A stretch of DNA of 64,000 bases from Salinimonas lutimaris (GCF_005222225.1 NZ_CP036536.1:2256001-2320000); one strand, 5' to 3'; counted from the stretch's first letter, positions 1 to 11,566 are shown. Notes: generated by a model from the letters alone, not told the origin. Made by a program: numbers and translations.

Positions 1-673
1 CAACATTTCCTTTGCCTACCTGCCGGCCGCCGATAACATGAATTTTATGATCATAAACTACCGCACAGGCACTGTTACGGGGAGTTGGCAGTTCGGTGGC
101 GGTTTTCCATATACCACTGTCAGGTTCATAAATACCGTGCCAGTTGGTATCGGTGTGATCCCGCCATTGCCCATTAGCCTCGGAAGACTGAATCCGACCG
201 CCAATCAGGTGGATATGGCCATCCAGATATACCACCACAGGCTCGGACACCGGCTGCGGCAACTGCCCCTGATGATGCCAGGCATTCTGCTTCGGGTTGT
301 AGCGTAAAATACTGTCAGTGCTGGTCCACGGACCCTCTTGCGTTTCAATAAACCCGCCAAACAGCCACAAATCCTTGTCTCCGGCTGCCAGCACGGCATG
401 ATGCCGGGGTTCAGGTAACGGTGCCAGTGATTGCCACTGTTGCGCAGAAGGCTCCAGGCGATAAACCCCGTCGCTAACGATAAACCCGTTATCTGACTGA
501 TTCAGTCCGCCAGCCACGTAGATATTTTTGTCCAACACCGCCGGATAGATTTCCTGAAGGGGCTCAGGCAAGAAAGGACCAACGCTCCACTGATAATCGG
601 TTACCGGCTCTGTGGCCGAGACTGTGCCGGCACTGAGTATCAGCGCCAGACACCAGCGTACCGGCTTTACCAT
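1..673 (-). CDS. Secreted kelch-repeat protein (3' end outside window)
   Basis: 224 residues are visible and the frame runs off the window edge, so the C-terminus is missing. The N-terminus is a clear Sec signal peptide (basic MVKPVRW, then a hydrophobic core ending near TVSA at residue 20), so the product is periplasmic or exported. Kelch blades are marked by repeated hydrophobic-GG motifs (YVAGGL, WLFGGF, HLIGGR, HVIGGR), the pattern of galactose-oxidase-like or NanM-like beta propellers. The start ATG lies inside the end of the upstream SDR gene (ATGGTAA overlap, 7 bp), and no good Shine-Dalgarno is seen, so translation is probably coupled. A sugar or sialate epimerase role is possible but unproven; propeller folds bind many ligands. 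Confidence 0.8.
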   Translation of the reverse strand, partial: MVKPVRWCLALILSAGTVSATEPVTDYQWSVGPFLPEPLQEIYPAVLDKNIYVAGGLNQSDNGFIVSDGVYRLEPSAQQWQSLAPLPEPRHHAVLAAGDKDLWLFGGFIETQEGPWTSTDSILRYNPKQNAWHHQGQLPQPVSEPVVVYLDGHIHLIGGRIQSSEANGQWRDHTDTNWHGIYEPDSGIWKTATELPTPRNSACAVVYDHKIHVIGGRQVGKGNV

Positions 674-1326
674 GGCAGCGTGTCACCATTGGAATGCACA
701 AACTGTCCGGTAGTGTCCATGTTCAGCTCTTCAAGTCGCTGCACAAGGCGGCTCGCTGCTGTGGCGGTATCAATATCCCCGGCGTTGTTCACCATTTCGG
801 TCTGTACAAAACCCGGATGCAGCAATGCCACAGCAATATTGCGGTCTTTAAGATCATGGGCCAGTGAGACACCCGCAGCATTGAGGGCAGCTTTAGACAT
901 CCGGTAACCATAGTAACCGCCTGAGCCATTATCTGTCATTGAGCCCATGCGACTGGTGATCAGACCGATTTTGGCGCCCTCATGCAGATTTCCCAGCAAT
1001 CGCTGAGTTATCAGCAAAGGCCCCAGTGCATTAACCCGAAACTGATAGTCAATGGTGTTCGGATCCCAGTCTCCTAACGATTCCTTGCCCAGCACACCGG
1101 CATTATTGATCAAAATATCAATGGCTACATTTTTCAGCGGAGCCAGAGCTTCTGTCAGGCCATCGGGGTTTGCCACGTCCACGCCTTTCACTAACGTAGC
1201 GCCGCTTTTATTCAAATCATCACAGCTATTGCGGCATAACGCATAAACCTGATGTCCCTTATCCAGATAAGCCTGAACCAGTGCCAGTCCAATGCCTCTG
1301 TTTGCGCCGGTGATTACAATATTCAT
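667..1326 (-). CDS. Short-chain dehydrogenase/reductase (CsgA/C-factor-like)
   Basis: A 219-residue Rossmann-fold oxidoreductase. TGANRGIG at residues 6-13 is the nucleotide-binding glycine motif, NNAG sits at 74-77, and the catalytic pair is Tyr141/Lys145 in YRMSK, with a serine near 125-129. The length and compact build match the atypical SDRs related to C-factor (CsgA) and sniffer-type carbonyl reductases, usually NADP-dependent; the substrate cannot be read. The start has a strong AGGAGG site seven bases upstream. It overlaps the following kelch gene by 7 bp and lies 26 bp after kdsB, so it may be the tail of the kdsB operon. Confidence 0.85.
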   Translation of the reverse strand: MNIVITGANRGIGLALVQAYLDKGHQVYALCRNSCDDLNKSGATLVKGVDVANPDGLTEALAPLKNVAIDILINNAGVLGKESLGDWDPNTIDYQFRVNALGPLLITQRLLGNLHEGAKIGLITSRMGSMTDNGSGGYYGYRMSKAALNAAGVSLAHDLKDRNIAVALLHPGFVQTEMVNNAGDIDTATAASRLVQRLEELNMDTTGQFVHSNGDTLPW

Positions 1327-1352
1327 GGCAAACCTCCTATGTTAAATCTTAC

Positions 1353-2099
1353 CTATAAAATACTCAGCAAATGAACCAGATCCTCAGGTGTATCAATGCC
1401 CACCGGTGGCGCGGCAACCGCCACATCTACATGGATTTTATCGCCGTACCATAATGCCCGTAACTGTTCCAGCGACTCCAGCTGCTCCAGTACGGTAGAA
1501 GGATATTCAACATACCGGGTGATATAGCTGGCACGATACGCGTATATACCGATATGCCGCAAATAGCCGCCCGGCTCTAACGACTCGGTTCTTTCCAGCA
1601 TCGCTGCCCGGTCAAACGGAATCGCTGAGCGGGAAAAATAAATGGCTTCCTGATGCTGATTAGCGATGACCTTCACCATATTCGGGTTAGACACATCGTC
1701 GGCATTATCAAACGGGGTGGCCAGAGTGGCCATCGGAATATCCGGCCGGTCAGCCAGATTCGCCGCCACCTGCTGAATGTTTTCAGCCGGCACAAATGGC
1801 TCATCTCCCTGTACATTTACCACGATGGTGTCTTCAGGCAGTTGCAGCGTCTTTACCACCTCGGCCAGTCGCTCTGTACCCGAATTATGGTCAGAGCGGG
1901 TCATACATACTGTACAGCGCTCGCCCACGGCTTCACCAATACGCTCGTCGTCGGTCGCCACCACCACCTGACTGGCGCCCGCTTCAAACGCCCGGTCAAT
2001 GACATGGGCAATCATCGGCTTGCCTTTAATGTCAGCAAGAGGTTTACCGGGAAACCGGCTGGACCCAAACCGGGCCGGAATAATTACCACAAAGGACAT
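1353..2099 (-). CDS. kdsB: 3-deoxy-manno-octulosonate cytidylyltransferase
   Basis: 248 residues, the usual size. CMP-KDO synthetase activates KDO with CTP for addition to lipid A in the cytoplasm. The N-terminus reads [19 protein letters not shown], the nucleotide-binding signature of the family, followed by GKPMIAHV and the VNVQGDEPF motif whose Asp helps bind the metal. It starts two bases after the ycaR stop, with AGG-type ribosome binding sequence lying in the end of ycaR, so the two are cotranslated. With lpxK and msbA upstream this forms an LPS core/lipid A operon, the same order as lpxK-ycaR-kdsB in E. coli. Confidence 0.97.
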   Translation of the reverse strand: MSFVVIIPARFGSSRFPGKPLADIKGKPMIAHVIDRAFEAGASQVVVATDDERIGEAVGERCTVCMTRSDHNSGTERLAEVVKTLQLPEDTIVVNVQGDEPFVPAENIQQVAANLADRPDIPMATLATPFDNADDVSNPNMVKVIANQHQEAIYFSRSAIPFDRAAMLERTESLEPGGYLRHIGIYAYRASYITRYVEYPSTVLEQLESLEQLRALWYGDKIHVDVAVAAPPVGIDTPEDLVHLLSIL

Positions 2100-2101
2100 G
2101 C

Positions 2102-2296
2102 TTACTTAACCTGCTCAAGCTGTTCGGTGGTTAAGGTGGTAGCGTGGGCTTCAATTAACACCGGAATACCATCTTCAATAGCATAGGATAAACGGTCAAA
2201 CCGACACACCAGTGACTGTTTGTCCTCGCCTATTTTCAGTTTTCCCTTGCAGACCGGACAGGCCAGCACATCCAGAAGTTTTGTATCAAACACCAT
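2102..2296 (-). CDS. ycaR: Trm112/YcaR-family small zinc-binding-type protein
   Basis: A 64-residue protein with the Trm112 core: [14 protein letters not shown] near the N-terminus, a CxxC pair, and a second region [19 protein letters not shown]. Classical Trm112 proteins carry two CxxC pairs; here the second is reduced to one cysteine (VCRFD), as in most gammaproteobacterial YcaR. Eukaryotic relatives activate methyltransferases, but the bacterial role is not established. It sits between lpxK (25 bp) and kdsB (2 bp), as in E. coli. The start follows an AGGAA site. Confidence 0.9.
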   Translation of the reverse strand: MVFDTKLLDVLACPVCKGKLKIGEDKQSLVCRFDRLSYAIEDGIPVLIEAHATTLTTEQLEQVK

Positions 2297-2321
2297 GGTG
2301 TATTCCTATTATCTGTATTAT

Positions 2322-3332
2322 TTACTTACGCTTTTTAGTGCGAAGTGTATTATCCAATTGTCGATAAAATGCAGCGGGTAAACCGGCCGAGGCTTTCACA
2401 TACCAACAGTCTTGATGGGCAATGCCCACCAGTTTCACCGCATCTTTTTCGGTCATAATCACGGTTTGAGGCGGAATATCGGCTGCGCTGTACTGATAGT
2501 GGTCCGCAAACCCGGTGGTATCCGTCAGACTGACCCCATGGTCCTTTAGCTGGCGAAAAAAACGTCCCGGATTACCGATACCGGCAATGCCATGTACGCT
2601 GTGAAACTGACCGGAAAATGCTTCAAGAGATAGCTGTTTAGACGGGTCAGCCACATTCACCACGCATTCGTGCGTCAGTGACATTGGATATTGCGGGGGC
2701 ACCACACCTAATAAACGAGCTTCTTTGAAACAGCTGACATTGTGTAATATGGCATCTACCGTATCCAGCCGCCAGATCCCTTCACGAAGCGGGCCCATTG
2801 GCATCAGGTAACCATTGCCATAGCGCCGCTCATCCATCACCACAATTTCCATATCCCGGGCCAGCGCATAATGCTGCAGACCATCATCGCAAATTATTAC
2901 GTCGCAACCGCACTGGTCAGCCAGAAACGCCGCCCCCCGGGCCCGCTGTGGGTCTATGACCACCGGCAGACCGGTGCGGCCGGCCATCAGATGCGGCTCA
3001 TCACCCACCACTGCCGCGCTGTCTTTTGCACTGACCTGGTGAGGAAAGGTGCGGTGACTGCCGCCATATCCACGGCTCAGAATGCCCGGCTGCCAGCCCT
3101 GCTTTTGCAGGTATTCAGCAATATCCACCACCACCGGCGTTTTACCGTTGCCGCCCACACTGATATTGCCCACCACAATGACTTTGGCGTGAGCTGGCTT
3201 GGTGCTGGTTTTAAATCCGGCGGCAAATAAATAGCGCCGGATGCCTGAAATAAGACTGAACAGCACCATCAGCGGCCACAAAAAAAACAACCACCAGCGA
3301 AAGCTGTACCAGGCCTTTTCAATCGCTTTCAC
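2322..3332 (-). CDS. lpxK: Tetraacyldisaccharide 4'-kinase (GTG start)
   Basis: 336 residues. LpxK phosphorylates the 4' position of the lipid A disaccharide at the inner membrane. An N-terminal membrane-associated helix (residues about 14-36) precedes the Walker A loop GNISVGGNGKTP (55-66), and ILSRGYGG and CDVIICDDGLQH follow; the last matches the family Walker B/catalytic region. The start is GTG, preceded by GGAG at seven bases; it lies 11 bp after msbA, so the two are cotranscribed and lipid A is made and flipped by adjacent products. Confidence 0.96.
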   Translation of the reverse strand: MKAIEKAWYSFRWWLFFLWPLMVLFSLISGIRRYLFAAGFKTSTKPAHAKVIVVGNISVGGNGKTPVVVDIAEYLQKQGWQPGILSRGYGGSHRTFPHQVSAKDSAAVVGDEPHLMAGRTGLPVVIDPQRARGAAFLADQCGCDVIICDDGLQHYALARDMEIVVMDERRYGNGYLMPMGPLREGIWRLDTVDAILHNVSCFKEARLLGVVPPQYPMSLTHECVVNVADPSKQLSLEAFSGQFHSVHGIAGIGNPGRFFRQLKDHGVSLTDTTGFADHYQYSAADIPPQTVIMTEKDAVKLVGIAHQDCWYVKASAGLPAAFYRQLDNTLRTKKRK

Positions 3333-3343
3333 AGCAGACTCCG

Positions 3344-5092
3344 TCAGTCTTTTTCACCGAACTGCAGGGCATGCAGCTGCGAGTAAGGCCCTTTACTGGC
3401 CAGCAGTTCATCGTGTCGACCGCGCTCAATAATTTCTCCCTGCTCAACCACCATGATCTGATCAGCATTTTCGATGGTCGACAGGCGATGTGCCACTACC
3501 AGGCTGGTACAGGATTTTTGTAAAGTTTCCAGGGCATCCTGAATCAGTCGCTCTGATTCAGTATCCAGCGCCGAGGTTGCCTCATCCAGAATCAGAATAG
3601 GCGCATTGGCCAGAATGGCCCGGGCAATCGCTATTCGCTGTCGCTGGCCACCAGACAGCATCAGGCCATTTTCACCCACAATACTGTCTAACCCTTCTGG
3701 TAGCTGGTTAACAAATTCCGTGACGTGGGCCATGTCCGCCGCTTTTTGGATCTGCTCTAGGCTGACATGCTGATTGGCACCATAGGCGATATTGTTGGCA
3801 ATGGTATCGTTAAACAGCACCACATGCTGAGACACCAGAGCAAACTGACGGCGCAGTGATTTAAGCTCAATCTCATGCAAGTCATGTCCGTCAATACGAA
3901 TATGCCCCTGCTGCGGCGAGTAAAAGCGGGTCAGCAATGATGAAATGGTCGACTTACCGCTACCAGAACGTCCGACCAACGCAATGGTTTGTCCGGGACT
4001 GGCAGAAAAAGAGATATCTTTGAGAGCCGGGGTTTCTTTATTGGGGTAGGCAAAAGTCACATGCTCAAAGGCAATTTCGCCTTTGGCTCTTTCTATCACC
4101 TTACGCCCGGTATCCGGCTCATTTTCTTTATCCAGAATTTCAAAGATACTGGTACACGCCGCCATGCCTTTTTGAAACTCGTTATTTACCGTGGTCAGCT
4201 GCTTTAATGGTTTTAACAGCATTACCATATAAAACACCACGCTGACAAAGGTACCGGCGGTCAGGTTTTCCATCATTGATGGCATGCTGGCCATGTACAA
4301 CACAAAGGCCAGGGCAATGGAGGCAATCACCTGAATGGAGGACACGCTGAGTATCTGGGTGACATTCAGCTTCATATTCTGCTGTCGGTTGTGATTGTTT
4401 TTTTCCTCAAAACGCTCTTTTTCCACCGCCTGGCCGCCAAACATCAGAATCACTTTATGGCCTTTGACCGCCTGCTCCACCGCCGCGGTGACCGTGCCCA
4501 TTGACTGCTGAATATTACGGCTGACTTTTCTGAAGCGCTTACTGACCAGCGACACGATAACGCCCACAACTGGACCAATCAGCAGGAAAATCATGGACAG
4601 CTGCCATGAGTAGTAGAACATAACCGCCAGCAAACCAATGACCAGCGCCCCTTCCCTGACCAGCGTCAGACAGGCTTTACCCGCAGCATTGGCAACCTGT
4701 TCAGTATCATAGGTCACTTTACTGATCAGCGAGCCGACCGCCTGGGTGTCGTGAAACGCCACCGGCAGGTGCAGGTATTTTTCAAACAGCTGCTGGCGCA
4801 TGGTCATCACCACCTTAGCGCCAATCCAGTTAAGCGTGTAGGTGCCCATAAAATTGAATACACCACGCAGTAAAAACAACGGCACAATGGCATAAGCCGC
4901 CACGCGCAGGAACGAGCTGTCGTTATTGGCCAGTGATTCGTCAATCAGGGTTTTCAAGTGGGCAACCACGTAGGTATCTAATGCTGAATAGCCAATCATA
5001 CCGATAATGGCGACAAAAAATTCTATTTTGTAATCACGTAGATAGCCCAGAAAACGTCGAACCTGGCCTTTAGAGTAGTCAGTTTGCTGCAT
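3344..5092 (-). CDS. msbA: Lipid A export ATP-binding/permease protein
   Basis: 582 residues from the chosen ATG, equal to E. coli MsbA; an upstream in-frame start at 5125 would add 11 residues of unlike sequence and is not favoured. MsbA is a homodimeric ABC half-transporter flipping core-lipid A across the inner membrane. Six membrane helices fill residues about 15-320. The nucleotide-binding domain has Walker A GRSGSGKST, signature LSGGQRQR, Walker B ILILDEATSALD and the switch His in VVAHRLST. It begins 124 bp after the comEC start and leads directly into lpxK, the usual pairing. Confidence 0.97.
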   Translation of the reverse strand: MQQTDYSKGQVRRFLGYLRDYKIEFFVAIIGMIGYSALDTYVVAHLKTLIDESLANNDSSFLRVAAYAIVPLFLLRGVFNFMGTYTLNWIGAKVVMTMRQQLFEKYLHLPVAFHDTQAVGSLISKVTYDTEQVANAAGKACLTLVREGALVIGLLAVMFYYSWQLSMIFLLIGPVVGVIVSLVSKRFRKVSRNIQQSMGTVTAAVEQAVKGHKVILMFGGQAVEKERFEEKNNHNRQQNMKLNVTQILSVSSIQVIASIALAFVLYMASMPSMMENLTAGTFVSVVFYMVMLLKPLKQLTTVNNEFQKGMAACTSIFEILDKENEPDTGRKVIERAKGEIAFEHVTFAYPNKETPALKDISFSASPGQTIALVGRSGSGKSTISSLLTRFYSPQQGHIRIDGHDLHEIELKSLRRQFALVSQHVVLFNDTIANNIAYGANQHVSLEQIQKAADMAHVTEFVNQLPEGLDSIVGENGLMLSGGQRQRIAIARAILANAPILILDEATSALDTESERLIQDALETLQKSCTSLVVAHRLSTIENADQIMVVEQGEIIERGRHDELLASKGPYSQLHALQFGEKD

Positions 5093-5216
5093 GTAATTCT
5101 TTCGTTCTTCCAATCTGCGGCACATTGTACCTGTTCAAACAAAAATTCCATAATCCAACCGGCATTCCGGCACAAATACCCACGCCAAGAGCAGGCATAA
5201 TCCCTCATTATGGGGA

Positions 5217-7553
5217 CTATGCGCCCGGTTTACGATACCAGCGGGGCATAAAATCCTGGCGGGCGGTCTGCGTAACCATCTCATGACTGCGCATAGCAAA
5301 GCGGATATAGCCATGGTTTCCGGTCGACAGCAGTTGTGCGCCCTGCTCCCGGTAACGGGCCACTACCGGTTCGTGAGGAAATTGCCAGCGATTATTATAG
5401 CTTTGAGTAAATACCACAACCTGTGGTGACACCGCCTGAATAAAGGCCTTGCCGGATGATGTTTTGCTGCCGTGATGCGGAGCTATCAGAATATCCACGG
5501 GACTTAACGTCTGGCTGTAAAGCAACTGATACTCTGCATAACGCTCAATATCGCCGGGAATAAGCACCTGCCACTGACCATCGCTGATTTGCAGTACACA
5601 GGAATGGTCATTGTTATCCAGTTTATTTCCTGCCGGTGGCCACAATATTCGAATTGTCAGTCCCTGCCACCGAATCGGCGCTGACTGCTGACAATTATCC
5701 AGTAAACTGGCGATCTGCAGGGAGGAAAACGCTGCGCTGACCGATGCCAGCCCACCGGCGTGGTCCTGATCAAAATGACTGATATACAGCCTGGGAACCC
5801 GGGTGATTTGCCAATAATCCAGAACTGGGCTGACATAGCGGTCAAAGGCTGACAGACCGTCAGCATATCCGCCCGGTCCCGTATCAATCAGCAGGCCCTG
5901 GTTTCCCCTCGACAGTGCCAGCGCACTGCCCTGTCCCACATCAAACACATGTAAGAACCAGCCCTCATCACTGGCCGGTAACCACTGTGTCAGCGCCACA
6001 CATACCATCACAAAACAGCTACGCCGGCGCCAGTAAAACGGCGGTAACAACGCTAACATCAGTGCCAGTTGCCAGGCTACAAAAGCATTTGCACTGAGCG
6101 TTACGGCGACCGGCGATAGCCGGTGACTGAGGTGCTCCAGCGTGGCCATAACACTTAACAGAACCGCATCAAACAGATGTAACAGTGCCGCGCTATCGGT
6201 TACGCTTAACAATAACAGTGCGCCCAATCCAACGGGCAGCAACAGGGTAATCAGGGGGATCATCACGATATTGACAGTAATAGTCAGCAGGCTGAACTGA
6301 CCAAAGAACCAGATGGTGACCGGCAACATGAGTAAAGTTAGCAGGCACTGCAAGCGGATTGCCCAAAGTAGTTTTTGACGCCAGGTTATCAACACCGGCC
6401 TGAAGCGCCACAGACCAAACCAGATTGCACATACGGCGCCAACACTGAGATAAAAGCCTGCGCTGTACAGCGAAAACGGAAAACCCACCACGCAGATAAA
6501 CAGCATCAGCACTGCCAGGTACACGCCGCTGAACCGGTAGCCCGCCATACTCAGCCCACTGGCGATGACAATTAATACCAGCGCCCGGGTAACCGGTAAT
6601 TGCCAGCCGGCCAGCGCGGCAAATATGACGCATCCGGTTATCGCACCCAGCATGGCCTGATGCCGGTGCGCGGGCTGCAAGTGGTAGCGACCAGAGCAGT
6701 ACAGCCATACGCGCAGCATACAGCCACTAATAATATAAAAGACCCCGAACAGAAGCGACAGGTGCATCCCTGAGATAGCAAACAAATGCGCTGTACCGGT
6801 GGACTGTAGCAACGTCCAGTCCTCTTTGGTCAGTAAACTGCGATCACCGGTTAGCAGGGCCAGACTCCAGGCGGAGATATTAAGGTCAGGTGTGTGTTCA
6901 CGCAGTGAACGCACTGTACGGGCATGCAGACTATTGACCGCCACAGGTTTGCTAGTCAGGGCCAATAACGTGCCTTTACCGACCAGTACACGGGCCACCG
7001 CCGCCCGCTCGGCATCAAAAGCACCTGGATTAAGCGGCGCAGCGATGGGTTTTATGCGGACCACGGCCTGGTAGCGGTGAAACGCCAGCGGACACGGGGC
7101 TCCTGCCCGGGTGTATAACTGCACTTTAGGACCAAGTACCTGATCAACCAATCTTTTACTTTCGACTTGCGCTAGGATTTTACAGCCAGTTTGATTAGAA
7201 TGCTGGCCGGTTTGTAATACCTTTAACTGTAAAGTGACAGCTTGGTTAAAGCTGCCTGTCGGGGGTTGCCAGTACAGGTACCAGTAGCCTAAACTCGCCA
7301 TCCATAACACACCGGTCAGAATGCCGTGTAACGCAACAAATAGTAATTTATGCTTTTCGCCAAAAGAACTATTTCCGGATTTATCGGGTACATACTCACA
7401 CGCGGTCTGGTGAAAATACCGCCAGACAAATATTGTCGTAAGTAAGCCCGTTGCCACTGCAACAACCTTTGGTTGGGGTAAAACAGGCCAAATTGTCGAT
7501 GATAATGACGCGACACAAAAAAATGTCATCCAAATAATGGTACTATTGTGCAT
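5217..7553 (-). CDS. comEC: DNA internalization protein ComEC/Rec2
   Basis: 778 residues, the full three-part architecture: an N-terminal soluble segment after the first membrane helices (DUF4131 region, about 60-220), a central multi-helix Competence domain with TGTAHLFAISGMHLSLL (about 255), and a C-terminal metallo-beta-lactamase fold with FDVGQGSALAL, LIDTGPGG, SHFDQDHAGG and APHHGS. ComEC forms the inner membrane channel for single-stranded DNA during transformation; the MBL domain may degrade the second strand. It is upstream of msbA, as ycaI is in E. coli. A GAGG site precedes the ATG by seven bases. Only 39 bp separate it from the divergent DUF2062 gene. Confidence 0.95.
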   Translation of the reverse strand: MHNSTIIWMTFFCVASLSSTIWPVLPQPKVVAVATGLLTTIFVWRYFHQTACEYVPDKSGNSSFGEKHKLLFVALHGILTGVLWMASLGYWYLYWQPPTGSFNQAVTLQLKVLQTGQHSNQTGCKILAQVESKRLVDQVLGPKVQLYTRAGAPCPLAFHRYQAVVRIKPIAAPLNPGAFDAERAAVARVLVGKGTLLALTSKPVAVNSLHARTVRSLREHTPDLNISAWSLALLTGDRSLLTKEDWTLLQSTGTAHLFAISGMHLSLLFGVFYIISGCMLRVWLYCSGRYHLQPAHRHQAMLGAITGCVIFAALAGWQLPVTRALVLIVIASGLSMAGYRFSGVYLAVLMLFICVVGFPFSLYSAGFYLSVGAVCAIWFGLWRFRPVLITWRQKLLWAIRLQCLLTLLMLPVTIWFFGQFSLLTITVNIVMIPLITLLLPVGLGALLLLSVTDSAALLHLFDAVLLSVMATLEHLSHRLSPVAVTLSANAFVAWQLALMLALLPPFYWRRRSCFVMVCVALTQWLPASDEGWFLHVFDVGQGSALALSRGNQGLLIDTGPGGYADGLSAFDRYVSPVLDYWQITRVPRLYISHFDQDHAGGLASVSAAFSSLQIASLLDNCQQSAPIRWQGLTIRILWPPAGNKLDNNDHSCVLQISDGQWQVLIPGDIERYAEYQLLYSQTLSPVDILIAPHHGSKTSSGKAFIQAVSPQVVVFTQSYNNRWQFPHEPVVARYREQGAQLLSTGNHGYIRFAMRSHEMVTQTARQDFMPRWYRKPGA

Positions 7554-7592
7554 TCCATTGCCTCTTAGCGCGAATGTGGTTTTTATTCAGTT

Positions 7593-8120
7593 ATGCCAAG
7601 AAAATTTATACAGCGATTTTTACCCAGCCATCAGTCAATCAAGGAAAACCGCGCGTTGCGTGTATTCGGAAGTCTATTGCATGACCCGAATTTGTGGCAT
7701 TTAAACCGTCGCTCTGCCAGCGGCGCATTTGGTATAGGCTTATTTTTTGCGTTCTGGCCGGTGCCGTTTCAGATGTGGCTGTCAGCCGGTGCCGCCATTC
7801 CGTTTCGGGTAAATCTGCCCTTGTCTGTGGCCACGGTGTGGATCACTAATCCGTTTACCATGCCGCCCATATTCTACGGTGCCTACAAAGTTGGTACGAC
7901 TGTACTGGGGGCCGATCCGGTGCACTTTGAATTTCAGTTTAACTGGCAATGGGTGATTGAGAGCATCAGCACTATCGGGCCGGCGTTTCTGGTGGGATGT
8001 GCGATTTGTTCTGTAGTCGCCGGCATACTGGGTTATATGGGTCTGAATATGATGTGGCGCTTTTCGGTGAAAAAATCCTGGGAGGCACGTCGCCAGGCCC
8101 GGGCTGCCAGACAAAATTAG
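7593..8120 (+). CDS. DUF2062 family inner membrane protein
   Basis: 175 residues. The segment LWHLNRRSASGAFGIGLFFAFWPVPFQMW and the later WITNPFTMPPIFYGAYKVG are the conserved core of DUF2062 proteins, with three or so hydrophobic helices and a basic C-terminus ending in RRQARAARQN. The function of the family is unknown; members often lie next to comEC or glycosyltransferase genes. The start lies 39 bp from the divergent comEC start, so the two probably share an overlapping promoter region. It ends at a strong terminator shared with the convergent ligA. Confidence 0.9.
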   Translation: MPRKFIQRFLPSHQSIKENRALRVFGSLLHDPNLWHLNRRSASGAFGIGLFFAFWPVPFQMWLSAGAAIPFRVNLPLSVATVWITNPFTMPPIFYGAYKVGTTVLGADPVHFEFQFNWQWVIESISTIGPAFLVGCAICSVVAGILGYMGLNMMWRFSVKKSWEARRQARAARQN

Positions 8121-8159
8121 GGGTGCAACACTGACCGGTGATAGCAACCTGACAGAATG

Positions 8160-8197
8160 AAAAAAGGCCCGCTAACGGATGTCAGCGGGCCTTTTTT
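8160..8197. terminator. Bidirectional intrinsic terminator between DUF2062 gene and ligA
   Basis: An inverted repeat (GGCCCGCT / AGCGGGCC around a 10-base loop, 8166-8191) is flanked by A6 on one side and T6 on the other, so it can end transcripts of both convergent genes. Confidence 0.93.
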
Positions 8198-8215
8198 ATG
8201 CGCACAGTCGCCGCA

Positions 8216-10264
<2,049 letters not shown>

Positions 10265-10270
10265 TTACTT

Positions 10271-10302
10271 ATAAATTAAAAGGCCACCCTGTCGGATGGC
10301 CT
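10271..10302 (-). terminator. Hairpin with T-run between zipA and ligA (possible attenuator)
   Basis: On the minus strand AGGCCATCC pairs with GGGTGGCCT (one G-T pair) around the loop GACA, followed by TTTTAATTT. It lies between the zipA stop and the ligA start, so it could be a partial terminator that lowers ligA expression relative to zipA. Confidence 0.55.
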
Positions 10303-10311
10303 GTGTGCCGG

Positions 10312-11547
10312 TTATGTGCGAAGCAGTTGCTGCCGCCGCTCAAATTCGCGAATTTTTTCAATGTATTGCTGCAGGCCCTGTTTGCTGAGTACGCTGCGCC
10401 GGCCATCAAGAACCTGACCATCGAACTCCTCTGCAATTTTTCTGGCTGCATTATGCATCATGTTGAATACCTGGTGGGCATCTGCCTCAATCGGCAGGAT
10501 CATAAACAAAGAGACGCCCTGGGTAGTAAACATTTCCAGATTATCAATATCAAAGTTGCCGGGTTTAAACATGTTCGCCAGGCTGAATAACACCGGGCCT
10601 TTGCCGCTGGCATTCGCGTGCCGGTGAAAAATATCCTGCTCGCCAAATTTAAATCCCAGAGTCAGTAGCATAGGCAATAAAGATGCCCCTGAAATGGGCT
10701 CACCGTCTGGTGCTTTGACATTAATAACCAGCACTTCCTGCTCTGCATCCGCAGTTTGACGGTTCGCAGCCGGTTTAGCTGCAGTCGCGCTTTCAGGCTT
10801 CGCTGAGGGTGTGCCGGCTGGCTTATCAAAATCGATTCGCATCTGGTCATCGCCCAGGCTCGGTTCCTGTCGCTGACGGGTGTAATGGCGCGGTTTACGA
10901 GACACAGCAGCTGCGTCTTCATCCACCTCTGGCGAGTCCAGGCTAAACGACTCAACCTCTTCGTCAGCAGCCCGATGTGAAGCAGGTGCCTGTGCGGGTG
11001 CCACGCCAGAGGTGGCTGAGTCTTCGCCAGACGCTGAATTTTCTTTTAACAAAAAGCCCGGCGGTGGCGGTATATCTTCTTTCTCCCCTTCCGCATGCGC
11101 CGGCTCTGCGGGCGTTTGCATATGCGGTTTAGGGTTAGTGACCACGGAGCCGTATAATTTTTCTTCCTGTTTTGACGCGCTGGACTCTGATTGCACCCTG
11201 GCCTGCGTCTGAGCAGCAGCCGTTTCATCTTTCCCAGCACTGTCGTGGTCATCCGATGATGGTATTGGCGATGACTGGCCTGACTCAACCACGCGCACTT
11301 TACCCACCCCCAGCTCATCAAATGAGTCGGTATCAGATTGTGCAAACCCGCTGCTGAACCGCTGCTCGTTGTCATCGTCAGTGTCTGAACCTGTGAACGA
11401 CGAGGATTCATCCCATTGCTGCGGTTCTACCCGGTTACGTTTTGCCGGCTGGCCATTTTTTCTGATTTTCCAGATTCCATGGGCAAACACAGCCACAATG
11501 ATAATGGAACCGATAATCAGTAGTGACAGACGTAATTGATCTTCCAT
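10312..11547 (-). CDS. zipA: Cell division protein ZipA
   Basis: 411 residues. ZipA tethers FtsZ to the inner membrane. A single N-terminal membrane anchor (about residues 5-25, N-out) is followed by a short basic stretch, then a long disordered linker rich in Asp, Glu, Ser, Pro and Ala (about 40-265), and the C-terminal FtsZ-binding fold beginning near VLVINVKAPDGEPISG with FKFGEQDIFHRH and SLANMFKPGNFD. The linker is longer than in E. coli ZipA (328 residues in total). It sits between smc and ligA, 19 bp after smc, the usual gammaproteobacterial order. Confidence 0.95.
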   Translation of the reverse strand: MEDQLRLSLLIIGSIIIVAVFAHGIWKIRKNGQPAKRNRVEPQQWDESSSFTGSDTDDDNEQRFSSGFAQSDTDSFDELGVGKVRVVESGQSSPIPSSDDHDSAGKDETAAAQTQARVQSESSASKQEEKLYGSVVTNPKPHMQTPAEPAHAEGEKEDIPPPPGFLLKENSASGEDSATSGVAPAQAPASHRAADEEVESFSLDSPEVDEDAAAVSRKPRHYTRQRQEPSLGDDQMRIDFDKPAGTPSAKPESATAAKPAANRQTADAEQEVLVINVKAPDGEPISGASLLPMLLTLGFKFGEQDIFHRHANASGKGPVLFSLANMFKPGNFDIDNLEMFTTQGVSLFMILPIEADAHQVFNMMHNAARKIAEEFDGQVLDGRRSVLSKQGLQQYIEKIREFERRQQLLRT

Positions 11548-11566
11548 CTTTATTCAGTCGCCCTTG

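Noticed and set aside
1653-2186. 177-codon plus-strand frame opposite kdsB and ycaR
   Set aside because: A reverse-strand shadow of two well-supported genes.
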